A stretch of 64,000 bases of DNA from [Phialemoniopsis] sp. UDSM-2020 (taxonomy: Eukaryota > Ascomycota > Sordariomycetes > Thyridiales > Thyridiaceae). Position numbers and translations under genes: made by a program. A model generated the notes under the pieces. That model searched no databases, was not told where the DNA came from, and saw only the letters and a program-made list of their open reading frames with translations. The stretch spans positions 3,224,001 through 3,288,000 of the forward strand of contig JAEILZ010000005.1 in assembly GCA_018873225.1 (NCBI GenBank), read 5' to 3'. The number at the start of each line of letters is the position of its first letter. The first letter of the stretch is position 1. Positions 13,208-23,937 of the stretch are shown piece by piece.

Positions 13208-14000
13208 GGAGACGGTTCGATGGCAGATACCAACTTCACTTCAGAGTCCGTTACCGTCACACGCGAGGGCAGAGCTGGTTTGTGAGGAATTTATGTGCCA
13301 AGGAAACTGATTCGGCATTAGATGGTGCGAACCGCCGGCGCCGGCGCCGTTCCATCTTGCACCACGAGGCGCGAGAGAGGGGCTTGGGGGGGTAGAAGCG
13401 GGGAGGGGCGAGGCGAGGGGGTGAGGGGGGCACTTCTTCTGCACTACTTTAGTCTATGCACAAGGTCTGTCCTGTCCTGACGACAGCACGGGAGTATGGT
13501 GATCACTTGTACGTAGGAGAGAAGAGGACGGGACAGGATATTCATCTAGGTGAGTGGCGAGCATGTGAGCACATGGCAAGGGAGGCTTTGAACCACCTAC
13601 CTACCTTATGTACTTATGTATTTTCCATTTTCCTTTTCCGCCCGTCCCCACTTTTCTCTGGTCAATTTTTCCGCCCTACTCCTCACATTGCACATGTGAT
13701 GTCCAAATCAGCATACAAACAGACTTGCTGATCATTTTGCGCCTGGAAAACTTCGCCTTACTTTCCACCGCCACATCCATCCTGGCCGACCGGGGAGAAG
13801 AAGGCAACACGAGTGCTTATGCGGTAGGCCTTCCATGCAACCCATCATCACGGCTCGGAGGCTCTCAATTGGTTTCCGACCTCGCCTCGCCTCGGGGCAT
13901 TTCCCGTTCCCCGTCCCCCGTCCCCCCCCGTCCCCCCCGTCCACTCTCCTGTTCCCCACGCATGCGCATGCGCACTGTTTGACTCCGAGAGACGCCCATC
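13208..14000. promoter_or_regulatory. Divergent promoter region, cyclase / Zn2Cys6 regulator
   Basis: This 793-bp interval separates two start codons that point away from each other, so it should hold both promoters. A C-rich tract lies at about 13905-13945, just upstream of the regulator. I found no convincing regulator binding site and no additional gene. Confidence 0.6.
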
Positions 14001-16457
14001 ATGTCGGATTCTGTCGCATCTCCGCCGCGTACCCGGCTCTCAGAGGCACCTGACCAGACGCCCTCTTGGTCACCTCAAAGCACCGACCGGAAAAGGTCAA
14101 GAGCTCCCGTCGGTTCCGACGAGACGGGCGACAAGAGACAGAAGGTAAGCAGGGCCTGCGATACCTGCAAGCAGCGCAAAGCCAGATGCACCGGCACCTT
14201 GCCCTGCGACGCATGTGTTCGCAAGGGAATCCCCTGTCTCTACGCCTCCAAGTATAGTCGGGGCCGGCCGCCCACCCCGCCTCCGGCTGCCAATACTCGG
14301 ACGCCGGTGCAAGAACCCGACCACCTCCACTACCATGTCCGCGGCACCCGCCGGCATCATCATGAACCTGCCCGCTTGTCCCCTACCGCCGCTACCGCCG
14401 ACGGCGACCCTACCTTTGGCCCTTTGCCCTCGGCCCACCCGACGCCCTTGCCACACTCCCGGGCCTCTCCCGAGCTGGGTGCTACCGAGATTCAGGGTCA
14501 GTACGTCGATCCCACTTCCGGCCTGGCCTTTCTGCACCGCGCCTGGAAAAGACTTTCTACCCAGCAACCGCGTGCTGTCGCCCAGGACAACATCGGCTCC
14601 GAACGCCTCCAGCTCCAGCCCAATGCTGGCGACAAGCCTTTCGACAATGACAACCATCTCTCGTCCATACTGCCTCTACCCGATCGCGCCACCTGTGCCG
14701 AGCTCATTGCTTCTTACTTTGAGGTCTGTATTGCCACCTACCGCTTCCTCCACCGGCAGACCGTAGAGGTCTGGCATGAGCAGCTCCAACAGAATCTCGA
14801 TGCTGGCATGCCTCTCGACCAAGGCATCGGGGAGATGAAGGCTGCTATCGTCTTGACCATACTAGCCATCGCCGACTTTCACCGTGGCAAGTCGAGAGGT
14901 GCCGACTCTCAGGACGAGGCTCTTGCCTTTATCAAGCGCAGCGACAGGCTCTTCGGTACCGCTTGTCGCTTGGCCGACACCGCTAAGGGCTACCCTGCCC
15001 TGGATTCGGTCCAGGCTCGACTGTGTCAGGTATTGTATCTCCTACACACCTCGCGGATGAATCAAGCCTGGTATGTCTTTGGAAACGTGCTGCAGACCGT
15101 GGCTGCCCTGGGGCTACATAGGCGGTCGAACCGCAACAGGTCCTTGGCGAAAGAACGGACCGGTGATTACATCAACGCCCAATGCCGTAGGCGCGCTTTT
15201 TGGGTTGCCTATATTCTAGACATCTATCTGGGCGTGATTTTTGGCCGTCCTCGTCACTTCCACGACGAAAACATTGACCAGGACCTCCCGGACCCCGTTG
15301 ATGACGAAGACATGACGCCCGAGGGGCCAAAGCCGCATAGGAAGCACAGAGACTGCTCGACCGATTCGCTTATACACCACGCAAGGTAGGTGTTATCCGC
15401 GAGCAGACACACAATTTTAGAGCTAACTAGTTGCCGTCGTAGAATCACGCGGATCGTTGGGGAGACCTCGCAGCGCGTCTATGCCATCAACCAAGCCCCC
15501 CAGGAAACCCTGGTTCACCTCGTTGAGCGCCTCAACAAGGAGATCTCCCAATGGAGTACCAGCCTGCCGCCCCTGCTGGGATCTGTCAATCCGTCCAGCT
15601 TAGTCCATCCTTTCCGCCGCCAGGCCACAGCGATGAAGCTGGCTCGCAACCACGCCGTGATGCACACCAACCGGCCGTTCCTATTACGGAATTCCGATGA
15701 GAGAGGAGGTGCACAGGGCCCCGTAGTGAGCAAGATCATTGCGGACTGCATCCTCGCCGCAAAGGACGTGCTGGAGATGGTCGATGATATGGCCCGCGAT
15801 GGTACCTTGTTCCACGCCTTCTGGTGGACGCACTACGTAACCTTCTGTGCGCTCGCCGTCATATATGTTTGGGAGATACAGCAGGGCGCATCCGGCAGCG
15901 TCGCAGGGTCCTGGAGTGGGCTGCTCGATGCGGAGGGCTTATTCGACCTAGCCGAGCGTTGTCAGCTTCATCTAGCCCAGGCTACCGCGTCCAATTCTCC
16001 AAGCCGACGGTACAGCATCATCCTGGAAGAGCTCAGACAGGAGGCGTACAGTCAGTCTCCTGGGCGGGTCAAGGACAACTCGACAACGCCTCGTCTCGTC
16101 ACGACCAACGCAAACACGCTGCACAACGGTCACACGTCGCACCTGGACTCTCGACCGGGGGATAGTAGTAGTATGGGCTATGATTCTAACTTGGCACAAC
16201 AATCGATCGGCTCCCACTTCCCCGCCATTCCCGGCCTATGGGATGGTTGGCAGGCCACGGATTGGCTGGATTTTGATTCAATGGTACATTGATACCCTCC
16301 TGACTCCGGCCTCCTCCCGCCCGTCAGCCATTCTTACTTCTTCCTTGTCAAACTGACCACATGACAATAGGCCCTGGGCCCCTTTTCCGGATATGGCGCT
16401 TCGCCGGAATCATGGTACCCCGGAAGTGGCTTCGATCCCGCCCCATTCCCGCCATAA
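14001..16457 (+). CDS. Zn2Cys6 transcription factor with fungal-specific domain
   Basis: The predicted 770-aa protein carries a binuclear zinc cluster at residues 53-79 (C53, C56, C63, C69, C72, C79), preceded by basic residues, then a long Pro-rich linker and a Fungal_trans (PF04082) middle region. The middle region shows typical segments such as LHRRSNRNR and RRRAFWVAYILDIYLG. Proposed exons are 14001-15385, 15443-16283 and 16371-16457, with introns of 57 and 87 nt. The third exon, coding ALGPFSGYGASPESWYPG and onward to a TAA, is inferred from a GTACAT donor and an AATAG acceptor; without it the protein stops three residues into the intron. It is a nuclear DNA-binding regulator by family, and its position between cyclase, reductase and A-T-R genes suggests it controls them. 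Target genes are not shown by sequence. Confidence 0.9.
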
Positions 16458-16540
16458 CGAGCTCCCGCCGGCGCCGATAGTTCCTCCTCATCCTAAGCCT
16501 TGCCGTCTCCCCTGAAGCCCGGAGGCCCCACTCGTGACAG

Positions 16541-17613
16541 CTACACAGTGAACTTCTTCAGGTGTGCAGGACCGGACTCTCTGGCGATCTTCTTGGCCGC
16601 TTCATCTCCAATCTCCTCAAAGATATCGCAACCCCACTGAGACTGGCCGTTGAAGCGTTTGTGTCGCTCCAGGGAATTGAGTTCATCAAACGCATCCTCG
16701 GGCAGCTCCTGCACCTGTCTATTGGATTCGATGCGGTGAGGCGTTACACTCTTGGGCAGCACGACTGTTCCACGCTGCACGCCCCACGAATAAAGCATTT
16801 GCCCGGCATCCAAGCCAATCTTGCTAGCGAGAGCTTGCACGGCCGGGTCATCGACGGTCCTAGGAAGACCCTGCTGGTTGTTGCCGAGCGGCGAGTAGGC
16901 TTCGACGAGGATGTTTTGAGAACGGCAGAAGCTGACCAGTTCGGGTTGCTGCAAGTACGGGTGGGCCTCGATCTGGTTGACGGCGGGCACAATTTTGGTC
17001 TTGGACAGCAAATCTTGTAGCCGGCGCTTGTTGAAGTTGCACACGCCGATCGCCTTGACCTTACCCGAGGAAAGCAGCTTTTCCATGGCGGTATAAGTTT
17101 CTGCAGGGTCGATATCGGCCAGCTCGAACACGCCGTCTTTGTCAATGGGAAACCACTTGTCGCTCGGCTTGAAAGCCCTATTGATTTGCAAGAATAGATG
17201 CTCACGTCAGTACAATGATAATACGTCCAGACGGCCACGCACCGCTGTCGGATTAATTAAATACTCGAATCGACTTACACGGGCCAGTGCATGAGAAAGA
17301 GATCGAGGTAGTCAGTGCCCAGATCTTTGAGAGTTTTGTCAAGGCCACTTTCGACGTCCTCGGGTCGGTGCTTGGTGTTCCACAGCTTGCCCGTGATGAA
17401 GATGTCGTCCCGGGGTACGCCGCTGGCCCTGATCCCCGCGCCCACCTCGGTCTCGTTGCGATAGATGGCAGCACAGTCAATATGGCGGTAGCCACATTTC
17501 AGAGCCTGCTCGACGGCACGCTCGACCTCATGTGGGCCAGCCTGCCAGGTGCCAAATCCCACGGCGGGGATCGCTGCGCCGGTATTGAGCTTGAAGTGTG
17601 TTGGAAGAGGCAT
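16541..17613 (-). CDS. Aldo-keto reductase
   Basis: The predicted 323-aa NADPH-dependent oxidoreductase is of usual AKR length. The catalytic tetrad is D46, Y51 (in [11 protein letters not shown]), K76 (in TGKLWN) and H109 (in FLMHWP). A C-terminal [12 protein letters not shown] segment fits the cofactor-binding loop, although the usual basic pattern differs slightly. Exons are 17613-17279 and 17177-16541; the 101-nt intron joins [12 protein letters not shown], a junction typical of fungal AKRs. It is convergent with the Zn2Cys6 gene (84 bp between stops) and divergent from the A-T-R enzyme. By family it reduces aldehydes or ketones to alcohols. Reduction of an aldehyde released by the neighbouring reductase is an attractive but untested role. 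Confidence 0.93.
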
Positions 17614-18466
17614 CTCGATCTCTGGTACTAGATAGAGAGTAGCAGGGTGTGTCCCGGGTGGATTGATTATTTACTGCTGCAAACGATGATTCTCGCTAGA
17701 TGTCACAACAAACAAGAAGCCTCTCTGCCCCCAGGATCACAAGAAGGTAAAGCCCCTCGCATGGACGTGTTAATAATGCAAGTGATGTGGAGACTAGCAG
17801 TGAGGATTCATCATATCGGCGCTTATCCGGCCGACCACTCCACAGCTTTCGCTCTCATCGAGATGCAGTTTTTGGTTTTTCTTTGATTGGCGTGGGGTTT
17901 TTCCCTTTTCCGCCCACTAATACCCCCTTTTCCGGACTCCACCCCAAAAGCTCCTTCATTGACGCACCAATAGACAGACAGGACAACGCAGTGCCTCCGT
18001 CGTCGATGCGGACGGATAAATCATCATTCACTTGATGTGTCGACTGTGCACGACTATTTGTCTTTGACCTCTTGATGTTTTCACCACATTGCATCCTGTT
18101 GTGTTAGAGTGAGCTGGAACGCCTTGCCTTCACTTTTCCGCCACATGTAAATCTAGATGGTTTTCCGTGCTCTGATCAGTCCCCCGAACCTTTCTATATT
18201 TTTTAAAGCCGAGCGGATTTGAAGCCCAGTAGGGATACTATCACCAGCTCTCGTCGCTGTCACCTTGTTTTTCCATATAGTAAGGTGGATAGTTGGCCGC
18301 CCTCATTCCGCTAGCCACGATTATTCGAAATATCCTCGCCTATCGCTGTATCATCCAGTGCCACATTCTGGTCAAAAGTCATTCTTCAGACTGGACGTGA
18401 TCGTCCGGCTTCAGCTACACCTACTCGCCGGCATCAGCAGTTGCATGGCCTTTGGTCACATCTACC
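17614..18466. promoter_or_regulatory. Divergent promoter region, AKR / A-T-R-kinase
   Basis: The 853 bp between divergent start codons should carry the promoters of both genes. Short open frames here look random, and I see no extra gene. Confidence 0.6.
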
Positions 18467-21400
18467 ATGGCGCCTCCTATTGCTACAGAGTATATTGCCC
18501 CGGCATCATCGCGAGATAGCATCAAGGCCAATGCCAAGGTCCGGGAGGAGGTCGCTCCATCGCCAAGAGACACCACCTTGAATACTGTCGACGACCTCGT
18601 CCGACATAGAGCATGCGCCTTTGCGCATACGCCCATAGTCTCATATCCGTCGTCCGGGGTCGAATATGTTGACTACACGGCGCAGCAACTCGACGTTTTC
18701 GCCTACCGCGTCGCGAGACGTTATCAGCCCATGCTCCCCGTACGATCCTCGTCGGCGGAGAAGCCGGCGGTCGTTGCCATGCTCGGGCCTTCTAACCTCG
18801 AGTACCTGGTCACCATGCTGGGTCTCATCAAGCTCGGTCATACTATCCTGTTTCTATCCACTAGGATATCACAGGAGGCTATCGAGTCCCTGTTGAAGTC
18901 TACGGGGGCACGAGTCCTACTCGTCGACAGCAGGTATGGGAAGCTGGCAGCTGCCGTAGAAGAAAACCTATCAGCCGTCCAGTCCGCCGAGATCGCGACA
19001 AGGCCGGATTTCGAGTTCCCCGTCGAGACCTACGTGGATACCCGGATGGACCGGACACTAGATCATGGGGTGGAAACGTCAAATAACGTCTACATAATCC
19101 ATTCGAGCGGCTCGACAGGCTTGCCCAAAGCTATATATCAAACTCACAAAGCGGCTTTGGCCAACTATGCCGTCAGCATGGAGATGAAGGCTTTCATCAC
19201 TCTTCCCCTTTATCACAACCATGGCATCTGCAACTTCTTCCGGGCCATTTACAGTGGCAAGAGCATCCACATGTACAACGCTGATCTCCCCCTCACATCG
19301 GGTTATCTCACAACCATCTTCCAGAAATTCCACTTCGAGATCTTCTATGGTGTGCCTTATGCGCTGAAGCTTCTTGCCGAGAGCGACAAGGGTATTGAAC
19401 TTCTTCGCCAGCTCAAAATTGTCATGTACGGTGGCTCGGCCTGTCCTGACGAGCTGGGTAACCTGCTCGTAAACAATGGCGTGAACCTCGTCAGCCATTA
19501 TGGAGCGTAAGTCGACAACTGCTACCCTCCCTGACCCGGCGGCGACAAACTAACCCGTGACCTAGGACCGAGGTTGGCCAGCTCATGACATCGTTCCGCC
19601 CTGCAGAGGACAAGGCATGGAACTATGTGCGTGAGCACCCCAAGCTCTCGCCATTTCTCAAGTGGGTTCCGCGAGGCACAAATCTGTTCGAGTGCTGTGT
19701 CAGGGACGGATGGCCTGCAAAGCTGCAATCCAACCAGCCCGACGGCTCCTACGCGACCAAGGATCTCTTTGAGCCTCACCCTACGATCCCCGGTGCATGG
19801 AAATACATCGCGCGCCTCGATGACACCCTTGTGCTCGTCAATGGTGAGAAATTCAACCCGGTCCAGGCCGAAGGCCGCATTCGCTCCGACAATCTCGTCA
19901 ATGAGGCAGTCGTCTTTGGCGCCGGCCGCCCCTTTCTGGGTCTTCTCGTCGTCCCCGCAGAATCCGCGCGGACTCTGTCCCCGGATACCTTTCTAGAGAG
20001 GCTGTGGCCTACCCTCGAGGCCGCAAACGAGGAGGCTGATGCGTTCGCCCGGATCTCCAAGAACATGGTCAAGGTTCTTCCTGCTGATACCCCCTTCCCA
20101 CGCACCGACAAAGGAAGTGTCATTCGCCAAGCGTTCTACAAGAGCTTTGCCAAGCACATAGAGGAAGCCTATGACAATGCGGATGTGAGCTCGAGTAGCC
20201 TCGTGGTCATGGATCTAGATGAGACGAGGGCATTTCTGCGGAGATCTACGGCCAAGATCTTACACGTAGGGGAAGATTTCAAAGACGACACCGACTTTTT
20301 CTCGCTGGGCATGGACTCCCTACAGGCGCTTCAGCTCCGGAGCGCCATCCTCCAAGAAGTCGACGTTGCCGGGCAGAGGCTGGGTATGAATGTCGTCTTT
20401 GACTATCCTTCGATCGAAAAGCTGAGCAACCATCTCTACGCGCTGCGAGCCGGTACAGCAATCGAATCGGCCCCGGTGGAGGAACAAATGGAGCTGCTTG
20501 TCAAAAAGTATGCCGCTTTTAGTCGCACACGTGCCCCAGCCGCACCTTCTTCTATTGTGAGTTTCGACCATGATGTGCTAGATGCTTGACGAGGCGCTAA
20601 TTGAACACACGAAGGTTGTTACTGGGTCGACTGGCTCCTTGGGCGCCCACGTTGTGGCTCGTCTTGTTCTAGACCCGACCGTCAGACAGGTATACTGCCT
20701 TGTACGTGCAAAGGACGACCAGACAGCACTGGAGCGTGTTAGGGAGTCGATGGTGCAACGAAAGGTCTACCACTCTCTCTCCTTGGCCAACCGCAACAAG
20801 ATTTCAGCGATGGCGTTCGACCAGGCGGACGAACTCCTGGGGCTCAGCAAGGAGGCTTTTGAGGCAATCTCTCGCGACCTCAGATCCGTCATTCACTGCG
20901 CATGGTCCGTCAACTTCAACCTCAGCCTCTCCAGCTTTGAGAAGGATTGCATTGCTGGCGTTCACAACCTGATCCGCCTCTGTCTGGCCTCTGGCGCTGC
21001 TGGACCTGCCTCCTTCAACTTCTGCTCTTCTGTCAGCTCTACGGCGCGCGCGCCTTCCAACAGAATACCCGAGTCCCTGCCTGAATTCAGCTGGGCGCAG
21101 GGGATGGGCTATGCCCAGTCCAAGTCGGTGGCCGAGCATGTCTGCCTGCGGGCTGCAGAGCTCACGGGCATCAAGGCGCGTGTTCTTCGCGTCGGACAAG
21201 TCATTGCCGACTCGCAGAATGGCATATGGAACGCTACCGAGGCGATCCCTTTGCAGATCCAGAGCGCGTTAACGATTGGTGCACTGCCGCGGCTGCCGGA
21301 GACTCCGTCTTGGCTGCCGGTCGACACCGTCGCGCAGGCGATTATCGAGATCTCACTGTCGGATGCCGACAGCCAAGTTGTCAACGTCGCAAATAAAGAG

Positions 21401-22276
21401 ACTTTTGATTGGAACAGAGACCTGCTTCCCGCCCTTCGCGCGGCTGGCCTCGAGTTCGACGAGGTTGAACCCAAAGAATGGGTTCGTCGCCTGCGTGCCT
21501 CCAATCCCGATCCCGTTGCCAACCCTCCCATCAAGCTCCTGGACTTTTTTGCCTCAAAGTACGACAAGGATGTCATCAGTCCATCAAAGACATACGAGAC
21601 TGCAGCCGCGTGCTCTCTGTCTCCGGCCTTGGCTCATGCTCCGGTGCTAGACAGGAATCTGGTCAAGACATTTGTGACCTACTTTGTAAATGGGCCTTGG
21701 AAGGCGGCCTCTGCATCCGCGATCGCGTCTCAAAAGTCAAAGAAGAGAGCAGCCATATTCTTCACCGGCCCATGCGGCAGCGGCAAGACGACTGTCGGCA
21801 GCGCCGTGGCCGGCGCTATTGGCGGTGCTTTCGTGGAAGGGGACTCGCTGCATACTCGCCACGCCGTATCCAGCATGCGAAGTGGCACGGCTCTCGTCGA
21901 CCAGGACCGGTGGGGCTGGCTCGATCGCATCCGGACTCATGTACGCGAAGCAGGCGTCGATCTCGGATATGATGTTGTGATAGCGAGCTGCTCGGCGCTG
22001 AAGAGGGCGTACAGGGATCGTTTGCGGCAGGGATTGCGAGATCAGGACGGGTTCGAGGTACTGTTTGTCGATCTCCAAGCCTCGCGGGATGTCCTTCGTG
22101 AGAGGGTAAAGAAGCGCAAGGACCACTACATGACAATGCAGATGGTAGAGGGACAGGTCGAGGAAAGGCAGGATGTGCAAAGTGACGAGGTCGATGTTGT
22201 ACCTATCAATGCCGAGGGTACCGCGGAAGAAGTGATGAGAGAAGCGCGGTGGGCTGTGAAAGGGGTGCTACACTAA
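18467..22276 (+). CDS. NRPS-like adenylation-thiolation-reductase enzyme fused to a gluconokinase-like kinase
   Basis: The predicted protein has 1,230 aa. The A domain (about 40-560) has HSSGSTGLPK near residue 212, YGATEVG and PRTDKGS with a likely catalytic Lys at 529. The carrier domain has LGMDSL with the phosphopantetheine-accepting Ser at 598. The reductase domain starts at 678 with TGSTGSLG, has YAQSK (Y843, K847), and ends near 1035 with a normal-looking A-T-R terminus. A further domain follows (about 1055-1230): Walker A GPCGSGKTT at 1062-1070, VEGDSLH, CSALKRAYRDRLR, and RKDHYMTMQMVEGQ, closely resembling gluconokinase GntK. Exons are 18467-19506, 19566-20556 and 20615-22276; the reductase-kinase junction lies inside the last exon with no stop. 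The start is the ATG in CTACCATGG; an upstream TTG is not a start. By family, A-T-R enzymes activate a carboxylic acid and release it reductively. The kinase role is unknown. Confidence 0.93.
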
Positions 22277-22793
22277 AGCTAGACTCTATATAGGATAGTA
22301 GTTGATGCATAGATCTTCGATAACTTGCGATAAATAAGTGTGGGCTGCCTGGGAACACATTGAGCCATGCAGTTTCATCCTTGGAGAAGTCGAGATGACG
22401 CATTTGCTGCAGTCGAAATACGTCTTATCATCAGAGACGAAGACATGGGCTCAAAGTGTGTGGAGAGCATAGATACGGCCCTAAGTGCATCAAATATCGT
22501 GTCATTGCCGGGAAGCCTGGGAACCATCACCCATTTCACCAGTCAACAGTCTTCTCAGAGACTTGAGGTGTCAATAGGTGACGAGCAGGATAACTACTTG
22601 CCGGCACACCGAGAGGAGGGGCTTGATGAGCATGTGACGAGCCCAATGCTCCCTCCGGTAACCTCACATGTCCTGACTTCCCGTGACGATCTCCAGGCGC
22701 GAGCTTACGTGACAGTTTCTGACCGTGGATGTAGCTGCCTAGAACTGTACAGTGTCGGGATATATAGCCTTGGCTAGAGCTTTATGAAGCATT
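22277..22793. other. Convergent 3' intergenic region
   Basis: This lies between the 3' ends of the A-T-R-kinase gene and the Cys-rich surface-protein gene. It should hold both polyadenylation regions. I see no gene or repeat in it. Confidence 0.6.
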
Positions 22794-23879
22794 CTACATG
22801 TAAGCCAGCCCCCACGCCAAAGAAGCGACCACGAGTACCGACGGTACGAGCGGCATCGATAAGCCCGGAGCCGCACTCTTCCCATTGCCACCCTGTCCGC
22901 TGCCGCCACCACTGTTACTGTTGTCACCGCTGCTGCCACCAGTTCCACTGGCCCCATCGATACCGCCGCTGCTCTTCCCGCCGCTACCGCCACTTCCCGT
23001 AGGTTGGGCGTTGGCACTGGCTACCGTGATGACGCGCACCTGCTTTTCGCGGGTGTAGGTGTAAGTGGCACCGGCCACGGGGGCGGTCAAGGTGCCCGTG
23101 TTGAAGAGGGTCTGCGTGCCGTTGCGGGGGAAGTCGCCGGCAAAGTAGAAATTGGTGGTGTTCTCAGCCGGGTAGGGAAAATGGATCTTGTTGCAGGGCC
23201 CGTATGTGTCGGCAAACTGTGCACAGTTGGGCCAGTTCTTGTCGAGAGCGACAAGCTGGCCGAAGACGTCGGCGCCAATGAGACTTGGGTCGGTGGAAGG
23301 GCAAATGTCCCAGTAGGTGGTTAGATAGGAGCTGTCGGCACAGCACTGACAAGCGTTGGCGTAGTTGGCGATTTCCTTGGCGTCTGTGAAGGATCTCAGC
23401 TTTGCCTCGTCGTTGGCGCACGTGTTGCTGGCCTCGAGGGCCTGGGCCTGTGCCAGGGCGATCTTGGCGATGTTGCAGGAACACCCTCCGGGGGCGTCGG
23501 TCGGAGGAGGCCAAAAGGGGATCTCGTCAGTGTCCTTGTTAAGGCAGTAGTTGGTCATGTCGTTGACGGTGACTTGGTACTCGCAGCTATAGACCTGGCT
23601 CCAGCAGAAGGCACCGGCACAGTCGAGATACTCTTCGTGGGCGATGCAGGCGCAGACGTTCTGGCAGTCGATGCCTTGGCTCTTGCAGTTTGTGTTGACG
23701 CAGTCACTCCACCTCGCATCGGCACCGTCGTAGCATTGCTTCATGCCCTCGGGGTCGGGGCACAATGGGAGGTCAAAGTAGCTGGCCTGTTCTGCTGCGT
23801 CATTCTCGGCTGCCAGCACTGGCTCGACAGAAAGAAGGGCAGCGGCCGATATGGCAAGCACTCGAGTGAGCACAGCCAT
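22794..23879 (-). CDS. Cysteine-rich secreted protein, probably GPI-anchored
   Basis: The predicted 361-aa protein is encoded by one exon. The chosen ATG (23879) places a clean signal peptide at the N-terminus (MAVLTRVLAISAAALL and on to VLA); the frame stays open upstream but without a better start. Residues about 38-215 contain many Cys, including CVNTNCKSQGIDCQNVCAC and CQCC, which suggests a disulfide-rich extracellular fold. N-glycosylation sequons are present (ENTTN, RNGTQ). A Gly/Ser-rich spacer follows, then a hydrophobic tail (SVLVVASLAWGLAYM) as in GPI-anchored proteins. I do not recognise the family. Its likely location is the plasma membrane or cell wall. Confidence 0.85.
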   Translation of the reverse strand: MAVLTRVLAISAAALLSVEPVLAAENDAAEQASYFDLPLCPDPEGMKQCYDGADARWSDCVNTNCKSQGIDCQNVCACIAHEEYLDCAGAFCWSQVYSCEYQVTVNDMTNYCLNKDTDEIPFWPPPTDAPGGCSCNIAKIALAQAQALEASNTCANDEAKLRSFTDAKEIANYANACQCCADSSYLTTYWDICPSTDPSLIGADVFGQLVALDKNWPNCAQFADTYGPCNKIHFPYPAENTTNFYFAGDFPRNGTQTLFNTGTLTAPVAGATYTYTREKQVRVITVASANAQPTGSGGSGGKSSGGIDGASGTGGSSGDNSNSGGGSGQGGNGKSAAPGLSMPLVPSVLVVASLAWGLAYM

Positions 23880-23910
23880 CCTTTGTGGTTTCGCTGTAAG
23901 GGACGAGTGC

Positions 23911-23937
23911 GAGGGCGAGGGCGAGGGCGAGGGCGAG
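23911..23937. repeat. GAGGGC hexanucleotide repeat in a 5' leader
   Basis: Four and a half GAGGGC units lie 32 bp upstream of the surface-protein ATG, so they are probably in its 5' untranslated leader, as a pyrimidine-rich GCCCTC repeat in the transcript. Confidence 0.85.

Noticed and set aside
14097..14657. Minus-strand open frame opposite the Zn2Cys6 gene
   Set aside because: It is antisense to the first exon of the regulator, which has an intact zinc cluster and consistent splicing.
17647..18035. Short open frames between the AKR and A-T-R-kinase genes
   Set aside because: They are small, overlapping and without motifs; the region is best explained as a divergent promoter.
20582..22276. 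The reductase-kinase part as a separate gene starting at 20582
   Set aside because: The ATG at 20582 lies inside a 58-nt intron; joining 20556 to 20615 restores the continuous A-T-R reading frame and the normal NAD(P)-binding motif.
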